DNA of 16,713 nucleotides from Planctomycetota bacterium. Its GTDB lineage: Bacteria > Planctomycetota > Planctomycetia > Pirellulales > Pirellulaceae. The DNA is taken from contig JAPLNJ010000482.1 of assembly GCA_026692885.1 (NCBI GenBank), positions 1 to 16,713 of the forward strand. Direction: 5' to 3'. The notes under the pieces were generated by a model. That model made no database searches and had not been told where the DNA came from. It saw nothing but the letters and a program-made list of their open reading frames with translations. Shown piece after piece: positions 6,836-15,057 of this stretch. The position numbers and the translations under genes are program-made. Position 1 is the first letter of the stretch; each line of letters starts with the position of its first letter.

Positions 6836-8281
6836 ATGGGGAGCGTTTGGCGTGTGGTAACAGCGCTCTGCATCCTGCTCGGGTCGTCGGTCCAATCGCT
6901 CGCGGGGCAGGCCTCCGCGAATCCTCAAACGCCTCCAGCCAAGGCCACGTCCGAGACTCGCGAATCCGCCCACGACTGGAAATTCGAAACGCTGGAACTC
7001 AAGGACGGAACGGTCTACACGGGTCTCGTCCAGGCCACACGCCCGCACGAAATCGAGTTTGTAGAGATTTCCCTGCCGCCGGGCAAGCCGCTGTTTGGCG
7101 TGGTGCGGCCGGTCGAGCCGCGGCTGGTCGCCAAAATCGTTCGCTTGGACAGCGCCGAGCACAACCAACTGGTGGAGCGGTTTCAGGACTTCCGAAACCG
7201 CGCGCGGATCGAAGCGGGTCGCATGGACGATGTGACCCTGAGTCAGGGGACGCGGGACCGCGTGCGTTGTTGGGTCTATGCCGGCGACTGGTTTGTTCTG
7301 GAAAGCCACGCGGATGAAGCGCTGACCCGGCGCTGCGTGGTGCGGATCGAGCAAGTGTTCCGGGCCTATCGCCAACTGTTGCCGCCGCGAGTGCAGCCGG
7401 CGGCGCCCCTGCGAGTGTTGTTATTTGGGGCCAGGGAGGATTATCGGGCTTACGTGGACCAGTTGGGACTTCAGATCGAGACCCCGGGCTTCTTTGTGCC
7501 CGGCCAGAACCTACTGGTGGCGGGCAGCGACATGGAACCTTTCGCACGCCGGCTGGCGCAGGCTCGGGCCAAAAACGCGCAGGTCCGCCAACAGTACGAA
7601 ACGCTCAAAGCGAGTTTCCCCAAGCGTCTAGAAAGCTTGACGAAGGAGCTGCAACAGAAAGGCTTCAGCGCGGCGGAAATCGACCGGGAAGTCAAACTGC
7701 GCACGGCGATCTGGCAGCGCGAGTACGAGACCGAAATGGCGCGTCTAGACCGGCTGGAGCAACAGAACGAGGCCAGTTTCGCTGGCGTAACGCGGCACAT
7801 GTTTGCCCGGTTGTACCACGAGGCCCTGCATGCCTACGTGGAGAACTACGTCTATCCCCAACGCCAAGGAGCGCTGCCGCGGTGGCTGAATGAAGGGCTG
7901 GCACAGATCTTCGAAAACGGCCAACTGGAGGGTGACGCCCTGCGCATTGATGCGCCGGATCCGGAGCGGTTGAAGCGTCTGCAGGCGGACTTGAAAACGC
8001 CGCAGTCGTGGGGACTGGGGGAGGTGCTGACGGCGACGGAAAGCGATTTCCTGGCGGTCCGCGACAGTGCCGCCTCGGAGCGGCGCTACTTGGTCTCCTG
8101 GGGCTTGGTATATGATCTGACGTTCCACCGGAATCTGCTGCGAAGTCAGTCTTTGGACCCCTACGTCGTCAATCAGGACAGCTACGGGCCCGCCGCGCGA
8201 TTTGCGCGGTTGACGGGCCTGCCCTTGGGGAAGTTCGAGCAACAGTGGCGTCAAACCATGCTGGAACAGAAGGCCCGGTAG
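6836..8281 (+). CDS. Secreted DUF1570-like zinc metallopeptidase (gluzincin type)
   Basis: The 481-residue protein begins with a signal peptide (MGSVWRVVTALCILLGSSVQS, cleavage likely near LAGQA). A domain of unknown function (about residues 45-130, with LELKDGTVYTGLV) precedes the peptidase-like part. The zinc-binding motif HEALH is at residues 328-332, and a second Glu at 353 in WLNEGLAQIFE would be the third ligand, the usual gluzincin spacing. A charged helical segment (about 238-315) precedes the motif. The layout resembles the DUF1570 family common in planctomycetes; substrates are not known. The ATG at 6836 is chosen because it opens directly into the signal peptide with AGGA about 9 nt upstream; a TTG at 6809 would add residues before it. 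The protein probably acts in the periplasm or outside the cell. Confidence 0.8.
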   Translation: MGSVWRVVTALCILLGSSVQSLAGQASANPQTPPAKATSETRESAHDWKFETLELKDGTVYTGLVQATRPHEIEFVEISLPPGKPLFGVVRPVEPRLVAKIVRLDSAEHNQLVERFQDFRNRARIEAGRMDDVTLSQGTRDRVRCWVYAGDWFVLESHADEALTRRCVVRIEQVFRAYRQLLPPRVQPAAPLRVLLFGAREDYRAYVDQLGLQIETPGFFVPGQNLLVAGSDMEPFARRLAQARAKNAQVRQQYETLKASFPKRLESLTKELQQKGFSAAEIDREVKLRTAIWQREYETEMARLDRLEQQNEASFAGVTRHMFARLYHEALHAYVENYVYPQRQGALPRWLNEGLAQIFENGQLEGDALRIDAPDPERLKRLQADLKTPQSWGLGEVLTATESDFLAVRDSAASERRYLVSWGLVYDLTFHRNLLRSQSLDPYVVNQDSYGPAARFARLTGLPLGKFEQQWRQTMLEQKAR

Positions 8282-8313
8282 GGACTGTAAAGAAATAACC
8301 TGGCGAATCGGTG

Positions 8314-8372
8314 GTAGGACGGATTGGCACTTCGCCCCCGAAACATCGGGCCGAAGTGCCAATCCGTCCTAC
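8314..8372. repeat. Perfect 21-bp inverted repeat between convergent genes
   Basis: Positions 8314-8334 and 8352-8372 are exact reverse complements (arm starts GTAGGACGGATTGGCACTTC), with a 17-nt loop that itself holds a CCCG/CGGG pair. It sits between the stop of the metallopeptidase gene (8281) and the stop of the pseudouridine synthase gene (8406). A bidirectional terminator role fits that position, but no U-run follows on either strand. The long perfect stem also fits a dispersed palindromic repeat. Confidence 0.75.
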
Positions 8373-8405
8373 GGTCAAGCTGCGGACTTGTTCTTTTCCA
8401 GCCAC

Positions 8406-9521
8406 TTACCCGGATCGGCCCCGCCGTTTGCGCTGCTCCGTTTTCCGCGGGGCGGGAGGCCGGCGTCCCGGTGCGGGCGGGCGGGTGGGGGCGGTCTCGG
8501 AGACGGGATCGGCTTCCGCCGCCGCGTCTTGACGACGGCTGCGTCCGCACTCCTGCCGCAGGCGGGTCAGGAACTCCTGCAGATCCTCGGGCAGCCGCAT
8601 GCGAAAGAACAGTTGCTCACCTGTCAGCGGATGTTGGAAACCGAGTTCGGCGGCGTGGAGTGCTTGTCGCGGTGCGCCGCTCGTGTCCTCCAGCGGCTTA
8701 CTGCGCAGCGGCTTCCCGTAGACCTTATCGCCGCAGACGACGTGGCCGCGTTCCGAAAGATGGATGCGAATCTGATGGGTCCGTCCGGTTTCCAAGGTGC
8801 ACTCCACGACGGTGTACGCCCCCAGCCGTTCCAACGGTTTGACGTGAGTCACCGCCCGCTGGCTGTCGCCCGCCCCAGGCGTGCAGCCCCGTAGCCCGTC
8901 GCCGCGATCACGGACCAACGGCAACTCGATGGTCTCTGCCTGGCAGTCGCCGTGGACCACCGCAAGGTACTTGCGGAGAATCGTATGCTTGGCGAATTGC
9001 TGGACCAGCAAACGCTCAGCCGGCACCGTCCGGGCAAACACCATCAGGCCGCTGGTGTCGCGGTCCAGGCGGTGGACGGCTCGCACGCCGGGCGACCTGC
9101 GTCCGGTGCGGCCTCCGCTGCGATGGCGTTTGGCTAGGATTCGCGCGACGATCTCGTCGAGCGTGGGTTGGACCTGTTTGCGTTGCGGTGACCAAGTTCG
9201 CTCCTCGTTGTGCCGGAGCGTCGTGACCCCGGCCGGCTTCTCGACGACCACGACGTGCGCGTCCAGATAGACAATCCGCACATCGTCTTCTTCGACCGGC
9301 TTAGCCAACGGATGCGTCCAGACTTTGACCACGTCGCCCGTCGCGAGCCGTCGGGCCTCATCCAGGCAGAGGTTGCCGTTGACCTGCACGTGCCGTTTGC
9401 GGACCAAGTGTTGCACCTCACCCCAGGATTGCCCTGCCAAGAAAAGCCGTAGGGCCGCCGTCAGCGTCTGCTGGTCTTCCGCTGCGGACACATGATAGTT
9501 CTGGAACGAACCTGGCGACAT
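8406..9521 (-). CDS. RluA/RluD-family 23S rRNA pseudouridine synthase
   Basis: This family converts specific uridines to pseudouridine in rRNA (or tRNA). The 371-residue protein has an S4 RNA-binding domain (about residues 18-75, with LVRKRHVQVNGN), then the catalytic domain with VEKPAGVTT (94-102) and HRLDRDTSGLMVFA, where Asp153 is the catalytic aspartate. Later motifs RKYLAVVHG and GRTHQIRIHL are also typical. Two additions stand out: a basic insertion between residues 104 and 145, and a Pro/Arg-rich, probably disordered tail of about 45 residues after LTRLRQE. The exact target site cannot be assigned, so no gene symbol is given. The ATG (complement of 9519-9521) is the only good start at the S4 domain; its ribosome site (AAGGG) is weak. 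It is convergent with the metallopeptidase gene. Confidence 0.92.
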   Translation of the reverse strand: MSPGSFQNYHVSAAEDQQTLTAALRLFLAGQSWGEVQHLVRKRHVQVNGNLCLDEARRLATGDVVKVWTHPLAKPVEEDDVRIVYLDAHVVVVEKPAGVTTLRHNEERTWSPQRKQVQPTLDEIVARILAKRHRSGGRTGRRSPGVRAVHRLDRDTSGLMVFARTVPAERLLVQQFAKHTILRKYLAVVHGDCQAETIELPLVRDRGDGLRGCTPGAGDSQRAVTHVKPLERLGAYTVVECTLETGRTHQIRIHLSERGHVVCGDKVYGKPLRSKPLEDTSGAPRQALHAAELGFQHPLTGEQLFFRMRLPEDLQEFLTRLRQECGRSRRQDAAAEADPVSETAPTRPPAPGRRPPAPRKTEQRKRRGRSG

Positions 9522-9644
9522 CAGACACCCTTTACCAAGCAGAGGGAATTGGATCGAAGAACACCGCTCGCGGACGAGGATGGCACATGCTATACCGCGC
9601 GCGGCATGTGGCCACTGATTTTAGCACATCGCGTTACCACTGTG

Positions 9645-9875
9645 TGCTGCGAGCACCAAACGGTTTCTTGGTCCTGCCGCGTAAAGAATGAGATTTTACG
9701 GTTCCGCAGTGCCGGGCCCCAGGCAGGGCTCAGACGTACAGAATTCAAAATTGGCGGACAAACCACTCTGACTTGGCAAAGTCGCCAAACCGCCAATTTT
9801 GAATTCTGTACGTCTGAGCAACATTAAACCTCATTCTTGCCACTCCCACCGCAAAAAGCCGTTTGGTGCTAGCAC
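9645..9875. repeat. Foldback element of about 230 bp with a perfect 30-bp inverted core
   Basis: The core arms at 9728-9757 and 9790-9819 are exact 30-bp reverse complements around a 32-nt loop, which itself holds a GACTT/AAGTC hairpin. Outside the core, homology continues in blocks: AAGAATGAG (9684-9692) pairs with CTCATTCTT (9830-9838), and AGCACCAAACGG (9652-9663) pairs with CCGTTTGGTGCT (9859-9870). The sequence is visibly richer in A/T than the genes around it. It occupies the divergent gap of 567 bases between the pseudouridine synthase and glycosidase-like genes. It resembles a MITE-like non-autonomous foldback element, but no target-site duplication or transposase was identified. Outside it (9522-9644 and 9876-10088) I see no gene and no strong promoter. 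Confidence 0.75.
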
Positions 9876-9949
9876 CATAGGGTTCTTCAGGTTGTCGGTA
9901 TTTGCTTTGGCATTTTACGAATACCCCTGGCTGGCCCGGGGGATGGTAG

Positions 9950-9963
9950 GACGCGATCGCGTC
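9950..9963. repeat. 14-bp perfect palindrome containing GCGATCGC
   Basis: GACGCGATCGCGTC is a perfect 14-bp palindrome about 125 nt ahead of the glycosidase-like gene. It contains the octamer GCGATCGC, which also occurs inside folD near 4478. It could be an operator for a dimeric regulator, but a single copy gives no proof, and self-complementary GC-rich words are not rare in such DNA. Confidence 0.25.
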
Positions 9964-10088
9964 AAGCCCCGTTGTGCGTCTGAACGAAGCGGCCGTGACT
10001 CGGACCGCGATTCCCTTCCCAACGCCGGCTCCATCTGTTATGAAGATTGCGGGGCGGAACTGGGCTGGACCATGGGGGGAGCGTATAG

Positions 10089-11828
10089 ATGCACTTGCCG
10101 GATCGACGCAACTGGGGTCGGTGTCTCCTGTTGGGGCTGGTGGCCATCGTGGCCTCGGTCAGTTCCCCGGCGCGGTGTGCAACACCTTTGGAGCATCGCT
10201 GGGTCTTCCTGCAGGTGAACCTGCAGCGGAACGAGGAAGTCACGCGGACGGAAGCGATCCTGAGACGTGCGGCGGCGGCCGGCTACAACGGTTTCGTGCT
10301 GGCCGACTACAAGCTGAACGTGTTGAACCGCGTTCCGGGCGACTACTTCAAGAATTTGGAGAAGATCAAAACGTTGGCCGAGCAGCTGAAGCTGGAGATC
10401 ATCCCGGCCGTTATGCCGTTTGGCTACAGTGAGGGGATCCTGACGCACGCGCCCGATCTGGCCGAAGGCATCCCGGTTGTCGATGCGGCGTTCGTCGTGC
10501 GGGACGGTGTTGCGCGGCTGGTTTCCGCCGGCCAGAATCTGTTGCCCGGGGGCGGATTCGAAGAGCACAAGCGGCAGGCGGCGACGGGCTGGTCGTACCA
10601 GGACTTTCCCGGCACGGGCAGCTTCATCGACACCGAAGTCAAACACTCGGGCCACAGTTCACTACGGTTCGAGAACTTGGCCCAGGCGGCCCAGAAGGCG
10701 GCCGGTAACGGCCGCGTCAACCGCACCGTCTCCGTCTCGCCGTTGCGGCAGTATCGCGCCTCGATCTGGATCAAGACCGAGGACTTCAACGCGGCCGCCG
10801 ACGTGCGCATGTTCGCCATCGGCAAAGACAGCCGCGTGCTGTCGCATTCGTACCTGGGCGTGAAGCCGACACAGGACTGGACGGAGCACCAGATCGTCTT
10901 CAACAGTCTGGACAACAACCAGGTGCTGTTCTATTGCGGTGCCTGGGGCGGCCGGCAGGGCAAGCTGTGGATGGATGACTCGCGATTGGAAGAGGTTGCC
11001 TTCGTCAACCTGCTCCGCCGAGACGGGTGCCCTTTGACGGTCGCCAATGCCGCTGGCCAGTCGTTCAAGGAAGGCCAGGACTACGAGCGACTGATCGATC
11101 CGAAGCTGGGCCATGTCCGCGGGCCGGGTTCCTACGACGTGTACCACGAGCCGCCGCAATTGAAAATTCTGCCGGGCTCAAGAATCCGCGAAGGTGACCC
11201 ACTCCGCGTCAGTTTCTATCACGCCGTCACGGTCCACGAGGGCCAAGTCGCCTGCTGCTTGTCCCATCACGACATATTTCGGATCGTCGAGAATCAGGTG
11301 CGGCTGGTCGAGCAACTCCTGAAGCCGAAGACGTATCTGCTGTCGCACGACGAGATCCGTGTCGCCAATTGGTGCGGTTCTTGCCTGCGCCCCGGGCGGG
11401 CGCCCGGGGGACTGCTGGCGGAAAATGTCCGCCAATGCGAGAAGATCGTGCGACGCATCAATCCGGAGGCCCGACTCTGCTTCTGGTCGGACATGTTCGA
11501 TCCCACTCATAACGCCGTGGACGGGTACTACCTGGTTAACGGTGATTGGGCCGGTGCTTGGGAAGGCTTGCCGAAGGATGCGTTGATTGTGAACTGGAAC
11601 CAGGGGCACGCCGAGAAGAGTCTGCCGTGGTTCGGCAGTCGAGGTCACTCACAGGTGCTGGCCGGCTACTACGACGGCGATCCGGCCAGCATCGCCGAGT
11701 GGCTGCGTATCGGCGGCGACTCGTCCGGCGTGCGCGGGGCGATGTACACCACCTGGCAGGGCAACTTCCAGCACCTGGAAGCCTTCGCCCAAGCGGCATG
11801 GGGTAAGCCAGGAACGGCCGATAAGTAG
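10089..11828 (+). CDS. Secreted glycosidase-like protein with an inserted carbohydrate-binding-like domain
   Basis: The 579-residue protein starts with a signal peptide (RRNWGRCLLLGLVAIVASVS, cleavage near ARCAT). The first part looks like early strands of a TIM barrel (HRWVFLQVNL, GYNGFVLADYK, LEIIPAVMPFGY). A segment of about residues 160-310 resembles a jelly-roll carbohydrate-binding module (LLPGGGFEEHK, HSGHSSLRFEN, YRASIWIKTEDF, LWMDDSRLEE). The barrel then seems to resume (LRVSFYHAV, TYLLSHDEIR, ARLCFWSDMF, DALIVNWNQ, GVRGAMYTTWQG). The Asp421-Glu422 pair in LSHDEIR recalls the catalytic Asp-Glu of GH20 hexosaminidases, but family membership is inference. GGGGGGAG about 8 nt upstream supports the ATG at 10089. 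It stands alone, transcribed toward the hox operon. The substrate is unknown. Confidence 0.7.
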   Translation: MHLPDRRNWGRCLLLGLVAIVASVSSPARCATPLEHRWVFLQVNLQRNEEVTRTEAILRRAAAAGYNGFVLADYKLNVLNRVPGDYFKNLEKIKTLAEQLKLEIIPAVMPFGYSEGILTHAPDLAEGIPVVDAAFVVRDGVARLVSAGQNLLPGGGFEEHKRQAATGWSYQDFPGTGSFIDTEVKHSGHSSLRFENLAQAAQKAAGNGRVNRTVSVSPLRQYRASIWIKTEDFNAAADVRMFAIGKDSRVLSHSYLGVKPTQDWTEHQIVFNSLDNNQVLFYCGAWGGRQGKLWMDDSRLEEVAFVNLLRRDGCPLTVANAAGQSFKEGQDYERLIDPKLGHVRGPGSYDVYHEPPQLKILPGSRIREGDPLRVSFYHAVTVHEGQVACCLSHHDIFRIVENQVRLVEQLLKPKTYLLSHDEIRVANWCGSCLRPGRAPGGLLAENVRQCEKIVRRINPEARLCFWSDMFDPTHNAVDGYYLVNGDWAGAWEGLPKDALIVNWNQGHAEKSLPWFGSRGHSQVLAGYYDGDPASIAEWLRIGGDSSGVRGAMYTTWQGNFQHLEAFAQAAWGKPGTADK

Positions 11829-11905
11829 CCGCAGCTGCCCTGGGAACTGCGTCACCCAACGGACCATTGGACTTGCGGCAGGCGACGCGAATGCACCAAA
11901 AGGGG

Positions 11906-11934
11906 TTTCCATAAAACGCGGCGTGCGGTAAGAT
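11906..11934 (+). promoter_or_regulatory. Possible promoter and long leader of the hox operon
   Basis: TTTCCA (11906-11911), a 17-nt spacer and TAAGAT (11929-11934) each match 4 of 6 consensus bases at ideal spacing. If used, the leader before hoxE would be about 230 nt. The gap 11829-12171 (343 bases) holds no gene that I recognise; two AGGAG-like sites near 11951 and 11961 lead only to a very short frame. Matches of this quality occur by chance, so this is only a candidate. Confidence 0.2.
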
Positions 11935-12171
11935 CCTGCGTACGGATCTAGGAGATTTCAGGAGGGCGCGATTCTGAAAGGCGGCTTTTAGTTCCACATT
12001 CGTGATGACTTTGGCTGGCCGCCTGCCGATTATCCAGCGGCATGCTGCAACGAGCTTGGCGACGGCGCGATGCTGGTCGGCGCCGCCGGACCTGATCGGG
12101 ATGGAAACGATCGCGGGGTGCCGCGTGCAGTCTTCTCGCACACCAAGGCAAGCATGCCAGGAGTATCCGCC

Positions 12172-12678
12172 ATGACGCTACAGGTCGCCAAACCGGCGCC
12201 ACCGAGTGACGACAAACGCTGGAAGATGGTCGAAGTGACGATGCGGCGCAGTGGTTACGTCAGCCACGCTTTGATCGAGACGCTGCACCGAGTCCAGGGA
12301 CTGTTCGGCTACCTGGACGAGACGGCGATGCACTTCGTGGCAGAGTCTTTGGGACTTCCGTTGAGCAAGGTGTACGGGGTGGCCACGTTCTATCACCTCT
12401 TCTCGCTCAAACCCCAGGGCAAACACACGTGTGTGATCTGCACGGGCACAGCCTGCTACATCAAGGGATCCGGGGAATTGGTCGAAGGCGTGCGTCAGAA
12501 GTTCGGTGTCGAACCGGGCGGCACCACGGCCGATCAGGAACTATCCGTGGTTGGCGCGCGTTGCATCGGCGCTTGTAGTTTGGCGCCTGCGGCGGTGGTG
12601 GACGGCGAGGTCTTGGGGAATCAAGCGGTCGACCAGCTATTGGCCAAGATTGCAAAGGTGAAGCACGATGCAACTTGA
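12172..12678 (+). CDS. hoxE: Bidirectional [NiFe]-hydrogenase diaphorase subunit HoxE
   Basis: HoxE is a NuoE-like thioredoxin-fold subunit carrying one [2Fe-2S] cluster, part of the diaphorase arm of NAD(P)-linked bidirectional hydrogenases. The 168-residue protein has the helical N-terminal region (YVSHALIETLHRVQGLFGYL), KVYGVATFYHLFSLKP, and ligands Cys90 and Cys95 (CTGTAC) with Cys131 and Cys135 (CIGAC). Cys87 is an extra nearby cysteine. The ATG at 12172 is chosen because AGGAG lies about 8 nt upstream and the length fits; in-frame ATGs at 12070 and 12154 would add an atypical N-terminus. The end overlaps hoxF by 11 nt. HoxE is typical of cyanobacterial-type hox operons and is absent from the core HoxFUYH enzyme of Cupriavidus. 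Confidence 0.93.
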   Translation: MTLQVAKPAPPSDDKRWKMVEVTMRRSGYVSHALIETLHRVQGLFGYLDETAMHFVAESLGLPLSKVYGVATFYHLFSLKPQGKHTCVICTGTACYIKGSGELVEGVRQKFGVEPGGTTADQELSVVGARCIGACSLAPAAVVDGEVLGNQAVDQLLAKIAKVKHDAT

Positions 12679-14332
12679 CGATTTGACAGAACTGGCGGAG
12701 GAGGTCCGCGCGGCGGAGCATAAGTGTGAGCACTGCGTCCGCGTTTGCATGGCGGCGGGGTGTCAGTCATCGGGTGCGAGCCAAGTGCTCAGCGCGCTCC
12801 AAGAATCCATCGGCGACTCGGAACAGATCGGGGTGAAAGGCGTTGGCTGCATGGGGCTCTGTGCGGCGGGCCCACTCGTGGAAGTCACCTCCCGGGGCTG
12901 CGCTGCGCCCGTCATGTATCAGAAGGTGACGGCGGCGGACACGGCGGAACTGGTCAGCAGCCTGGGCGGGCAGCCGATCTCGCGACTGCATTGCCCCACC
13001 AACGTTCCGTTCTTCGCCAGCCAGCAGAAAATCGTGTTGGAAAACTCCGGTATCATCGATCCTGAAGACATCGACCAGTACATTGCGGCCGCTGGCTACC
13101 GGGCGCTGGTCTTGGCGCTGACCGAGATGACGCCCGCCGAGGTACTGCGAGAGGTGGATGCGAGCGGGTTGCGAGGCCGGGGTGGCGGTGGATATCCGGC
13201 CGGACTCAAGTGGTCGACCGTGGCCAAGATGCCGGGCAATGAAAAGTTCGTGGTTTGCAATGCGGACGAAGGGGATCCGGGCGCATTCATGGATCGCGCC
13301 GTGCTGGAGTCCGATCCGCATCGCGTGCTCGAGGGCATGGTGTTGGCCGGATACGCCGTGGGTGCCAGCCATGGGTTCGTCTACGTGCGGGCCGAATACC
13401 CGCTGGCGATCGAACGGCTGACAACGGCGATTCGCCAGGCGACGAAGAAGGAATTGCTGGGGCAGAACATCTGCGAGACTCGTTATAGTTTCGATATCGA
13501 GCTGCGTCTGGGAGCCGGCGCTTTCGTATGCGGCGAAGAGACCGCGTTGATGGCCTCGATCGAGGGCAAACGCGGACAACCGCGTCCGCGTCCCCCGTAC
13601 CCCGCCCAGTCCGGCCTGTGGGGCTATCCGACGTTGATCAATAATGTGGAAACGTTGGCCAACATTCCCCCCATCATTCGTCGCGGTAGTGCCTGGTTTG
13701 CCTCCATCGGCACGGAAAAATCCAAGGGCACAAAAGTCTTCGCGCTGGCCGGGCGGATTCGCAACACGGGATTGATCGAAGTCCCCATGGGGATCACGCT
13801 CCGCGACATCATCTTCACGATCGGCGGCGGCGTGCCGGAAGGGAGTCGCTTCAAGGCAGTGCAAACGGGCGGGCCATCCGGCGGCTGCCTACCGGAACAG
13901 TTCCTCGATTTGCCCGTCGACTACGACACGCTCCGCGAGGCCGGCTCGATCATGGGCTCGGGCGGCATGATTGTCATGGACCATACGTCGTCGATGGTCG
14001 ATGTGGCTCGCTATTTCATGGAATTCTGTACGGACGAGTCGTGCGGAAAGTGCATCCCCTGCCGGGCCGGCACGCACCAGATGCACGGCTTGCTGGACAA
14101 AATCGCGAAGGGGAAAGGGACCGACAAAGACCTGGCGCTGCTGGAGGAGCTGTGCGAGGTCGTGAAGGCCATGAGCCTGTGCGGCCTGGGTCAGACCGCG
14201 CCCAACCCGGTGCTCAGCACGCTCCGCCATTTCCGTGACGAATATTTAACCAAACTGCAGGGCCGCGAACCGCCGGATGGCGAGTGGTCGGGTGCTGCGA
14301 CTAGCGAACCCACGGAGGTCGCCTCATGCTGA
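12668..14332 (+). CDS. hoxF: Bidirectional hydrogenase diaphorase subunit HoxF (NAD(P)H- and FMN-binding)
   Basis: HoxF oxidises NAD(P)H, or reduces NAD(P)+, at FMN and passes electrons to Fe-S clusters. The 554-residue protein has an N-terminal thioredoxin-like [2Fe-2S] domain with Cys27 and Cys32 (CMAAGC) and CMGLC near residues 60-64. The NuoF-like core follows: nucleotide-binding [13 protein letters not shown] (170-182), FMN-site [14 protein letters not shown] (197-210) and [13 protein letters not shown] (282-294). A [4Fe-4S] site is formed by Cys459, Cys462, Cys465 (CGKCIPC) and Cys505 (SLCGLG). A CxxC pair, Cys20 and Cys23, just before the first cluster is unusual. The ATG overlaps the end of hoxE by 11 nt, and the gene overlaps hoxU by 7 nt, so translational coupling is likely. 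Confidence 0.97.
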   Translation: MQLDDLTELAEEVRAAEHKCEHCVRVCMAAGCQSSGASQVLSALQESIGDSEQIGVKGVGCMGLCAAGPLVEVTSRGCAAPVMYQKVTAADTAELVSSLGGQPISRLHCPTNVPFFASQQKIVLENSGIIDPEDIDQYIAAAGYRALVLALTEMTPAEVLREVDASGLRGRGGGGYPAGLKWSTVAKMPGNEKFVVCNADEGDPGAFMDRAVLESDPHRVLEGMVLAGYAVGASHGFVYVRAEYPLAIERLTTAIRQATKKELLGQNICETRYSFDIELRLGAGAFVCGEETALMASIEGKRGQPRPRPPYPAQSGLWGYPTLINNVETLANIPPIIRRGSAWFASIGTEKSKGTKVFALAGRIRNTGLIEVPMGITLRDIIFTIGGGVPEGSRFKAVQTGGPSGGCLPEQFLDLPVDYDTLREAGSIMGSGGMIVMDHTSSMVDVARYFMEFCTDESCGKCIPCRAGTHQMHGLLDKIAKGKGTDKDLALLEELCEVVKAMSLCGLGQTAPNPVLSTLRHFRDEYLTKLQGREPPDGEWSGAATSEPTEVASC

Positions 14333-15057
14333 AGCCAGCTGCCCCGTCGCAAATCCGCGTGGTGACTTTCAAAATCAACGACCGCGACGTAAGCGCGCGG
14401 GAGGACGAGACAATCCTGCAGGTCGCGCGCGAGAACGGGATCTGGATTCCGTCGCTTTGTTACTTGGAAGGGCTTAGCGTGTGGGGCGCCTGCCGCCTCT
14501 GCATGATCGAACTCAAGGGTGACCACCGACTGTTGGCCGCTTGTTCCACGCGTGTGACCGAACGGATGGAGGTGCTGACCGACACCGAGCGACTGCGGCG
14601 CTACCGGCGGATGATTGTGGAGTTGCTGTTTGCGGAACGCAATCATGTGTGTGCCGTGTGTGTTTCCAATGGACGGTGTGAACTGCAGAATCTGGCGCAG
14701 CAATGCGGCGTCGACCACGTGCGGGTACCGTATCGGACCGCCGTCTATCACGTCGACGCGTCGCACGACTGGTTTCGGGTCGATCACAATCGCTGTGTGC
14801 TCTGCACGCGGTGCGTGCGTGTGTGCGACGAAATCGAAGGAGCCCATACGTGGGATCTGATGGGGCGCGGGATTAACTGCCAGACGATCACCGATCTGAA
14901 TAAGCCTTGGGGCGATAGCAAGTCGTGTACCGGTTGCGGCAAGTGCGTCCAGGTCTGCCCCACGGGCGCTCTGGTCAAGCATGGCACGTCCGCGGGTGAA
15001 ATGGAAAAAGGTCGGGACTTCCTCCCGTATTTGTCGCGAATGAGGCACTCGGAATGA
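14326..15057 (+). CDS. hoxU: Bidirectional hydrogenase diaphorase subunit HoxU
   Basis: HoxU resembles the N-terminal part of complex I NuoG and wires the diaphorase to the hydrogenase arm. The 243-residue protein carries four predicted Fe-S sites. A plant-type [2Fe-2S] uses Cys45, Cys56, Cys59 and Cys73. A His-ligated [4Fe-4S] uses His107, Cys109, Cys112 and Cys118. Two ferredoxin-like [4Fe-4S] clusters come from the [11 protein letters not shown] motif (157-167) and the [12 protein letters not shown] motif (201-212). The start codon lies within the end of hoxF (ATGCTGA, 7-nt overlap) and the stop overlaps the hoxY start (ATGA), a tightly coupled arrangement. All expected ligands are present, so the electron chain appears intact. 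Confidence 0.97.
   Translation: MLKPAAPSQIRVVTFKINDRDVSAREDETILQVARENGIWIPSLCYLEGLSVWGACRLCMIELKGDHRLLAACSTRVTERMEVLTDTERLRRYRRMIVELLFAERNHVCAVCVSNGRCELQNLAQQCGVDHVRVPYRTAVYHVDASHDWFRVDHNRCVLCTRCVRVCDEIEGAHTWDLMGRGINCQTITDLNKPWGDSKSCTGCGKCVQVCPTGALVKHGTSAGEMEKGRDFLPYLSRMRHSE

Noticed and set aside
12012..12027. Sigma-54-like GG-N10-GC element ahead of hoxE
   Set aside because: Only the minimal GG and GC pairs match, in GC-rich DNA where this spacing is common; no activator site was seen.
12070..12171. Extension of HoxE to upstream in-frame starts (12070 or 12154)
   Set aside because: The added residues do not resemble HoxE/NuoE N-termini, and the AGGAG before 12172 supports the shorter form.
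12767..13864. Long minus-strand open frame of 365 codons
   Set aside because: It is antisense to hoxF, which has all its motifs; no domain is visible on the minus strand.
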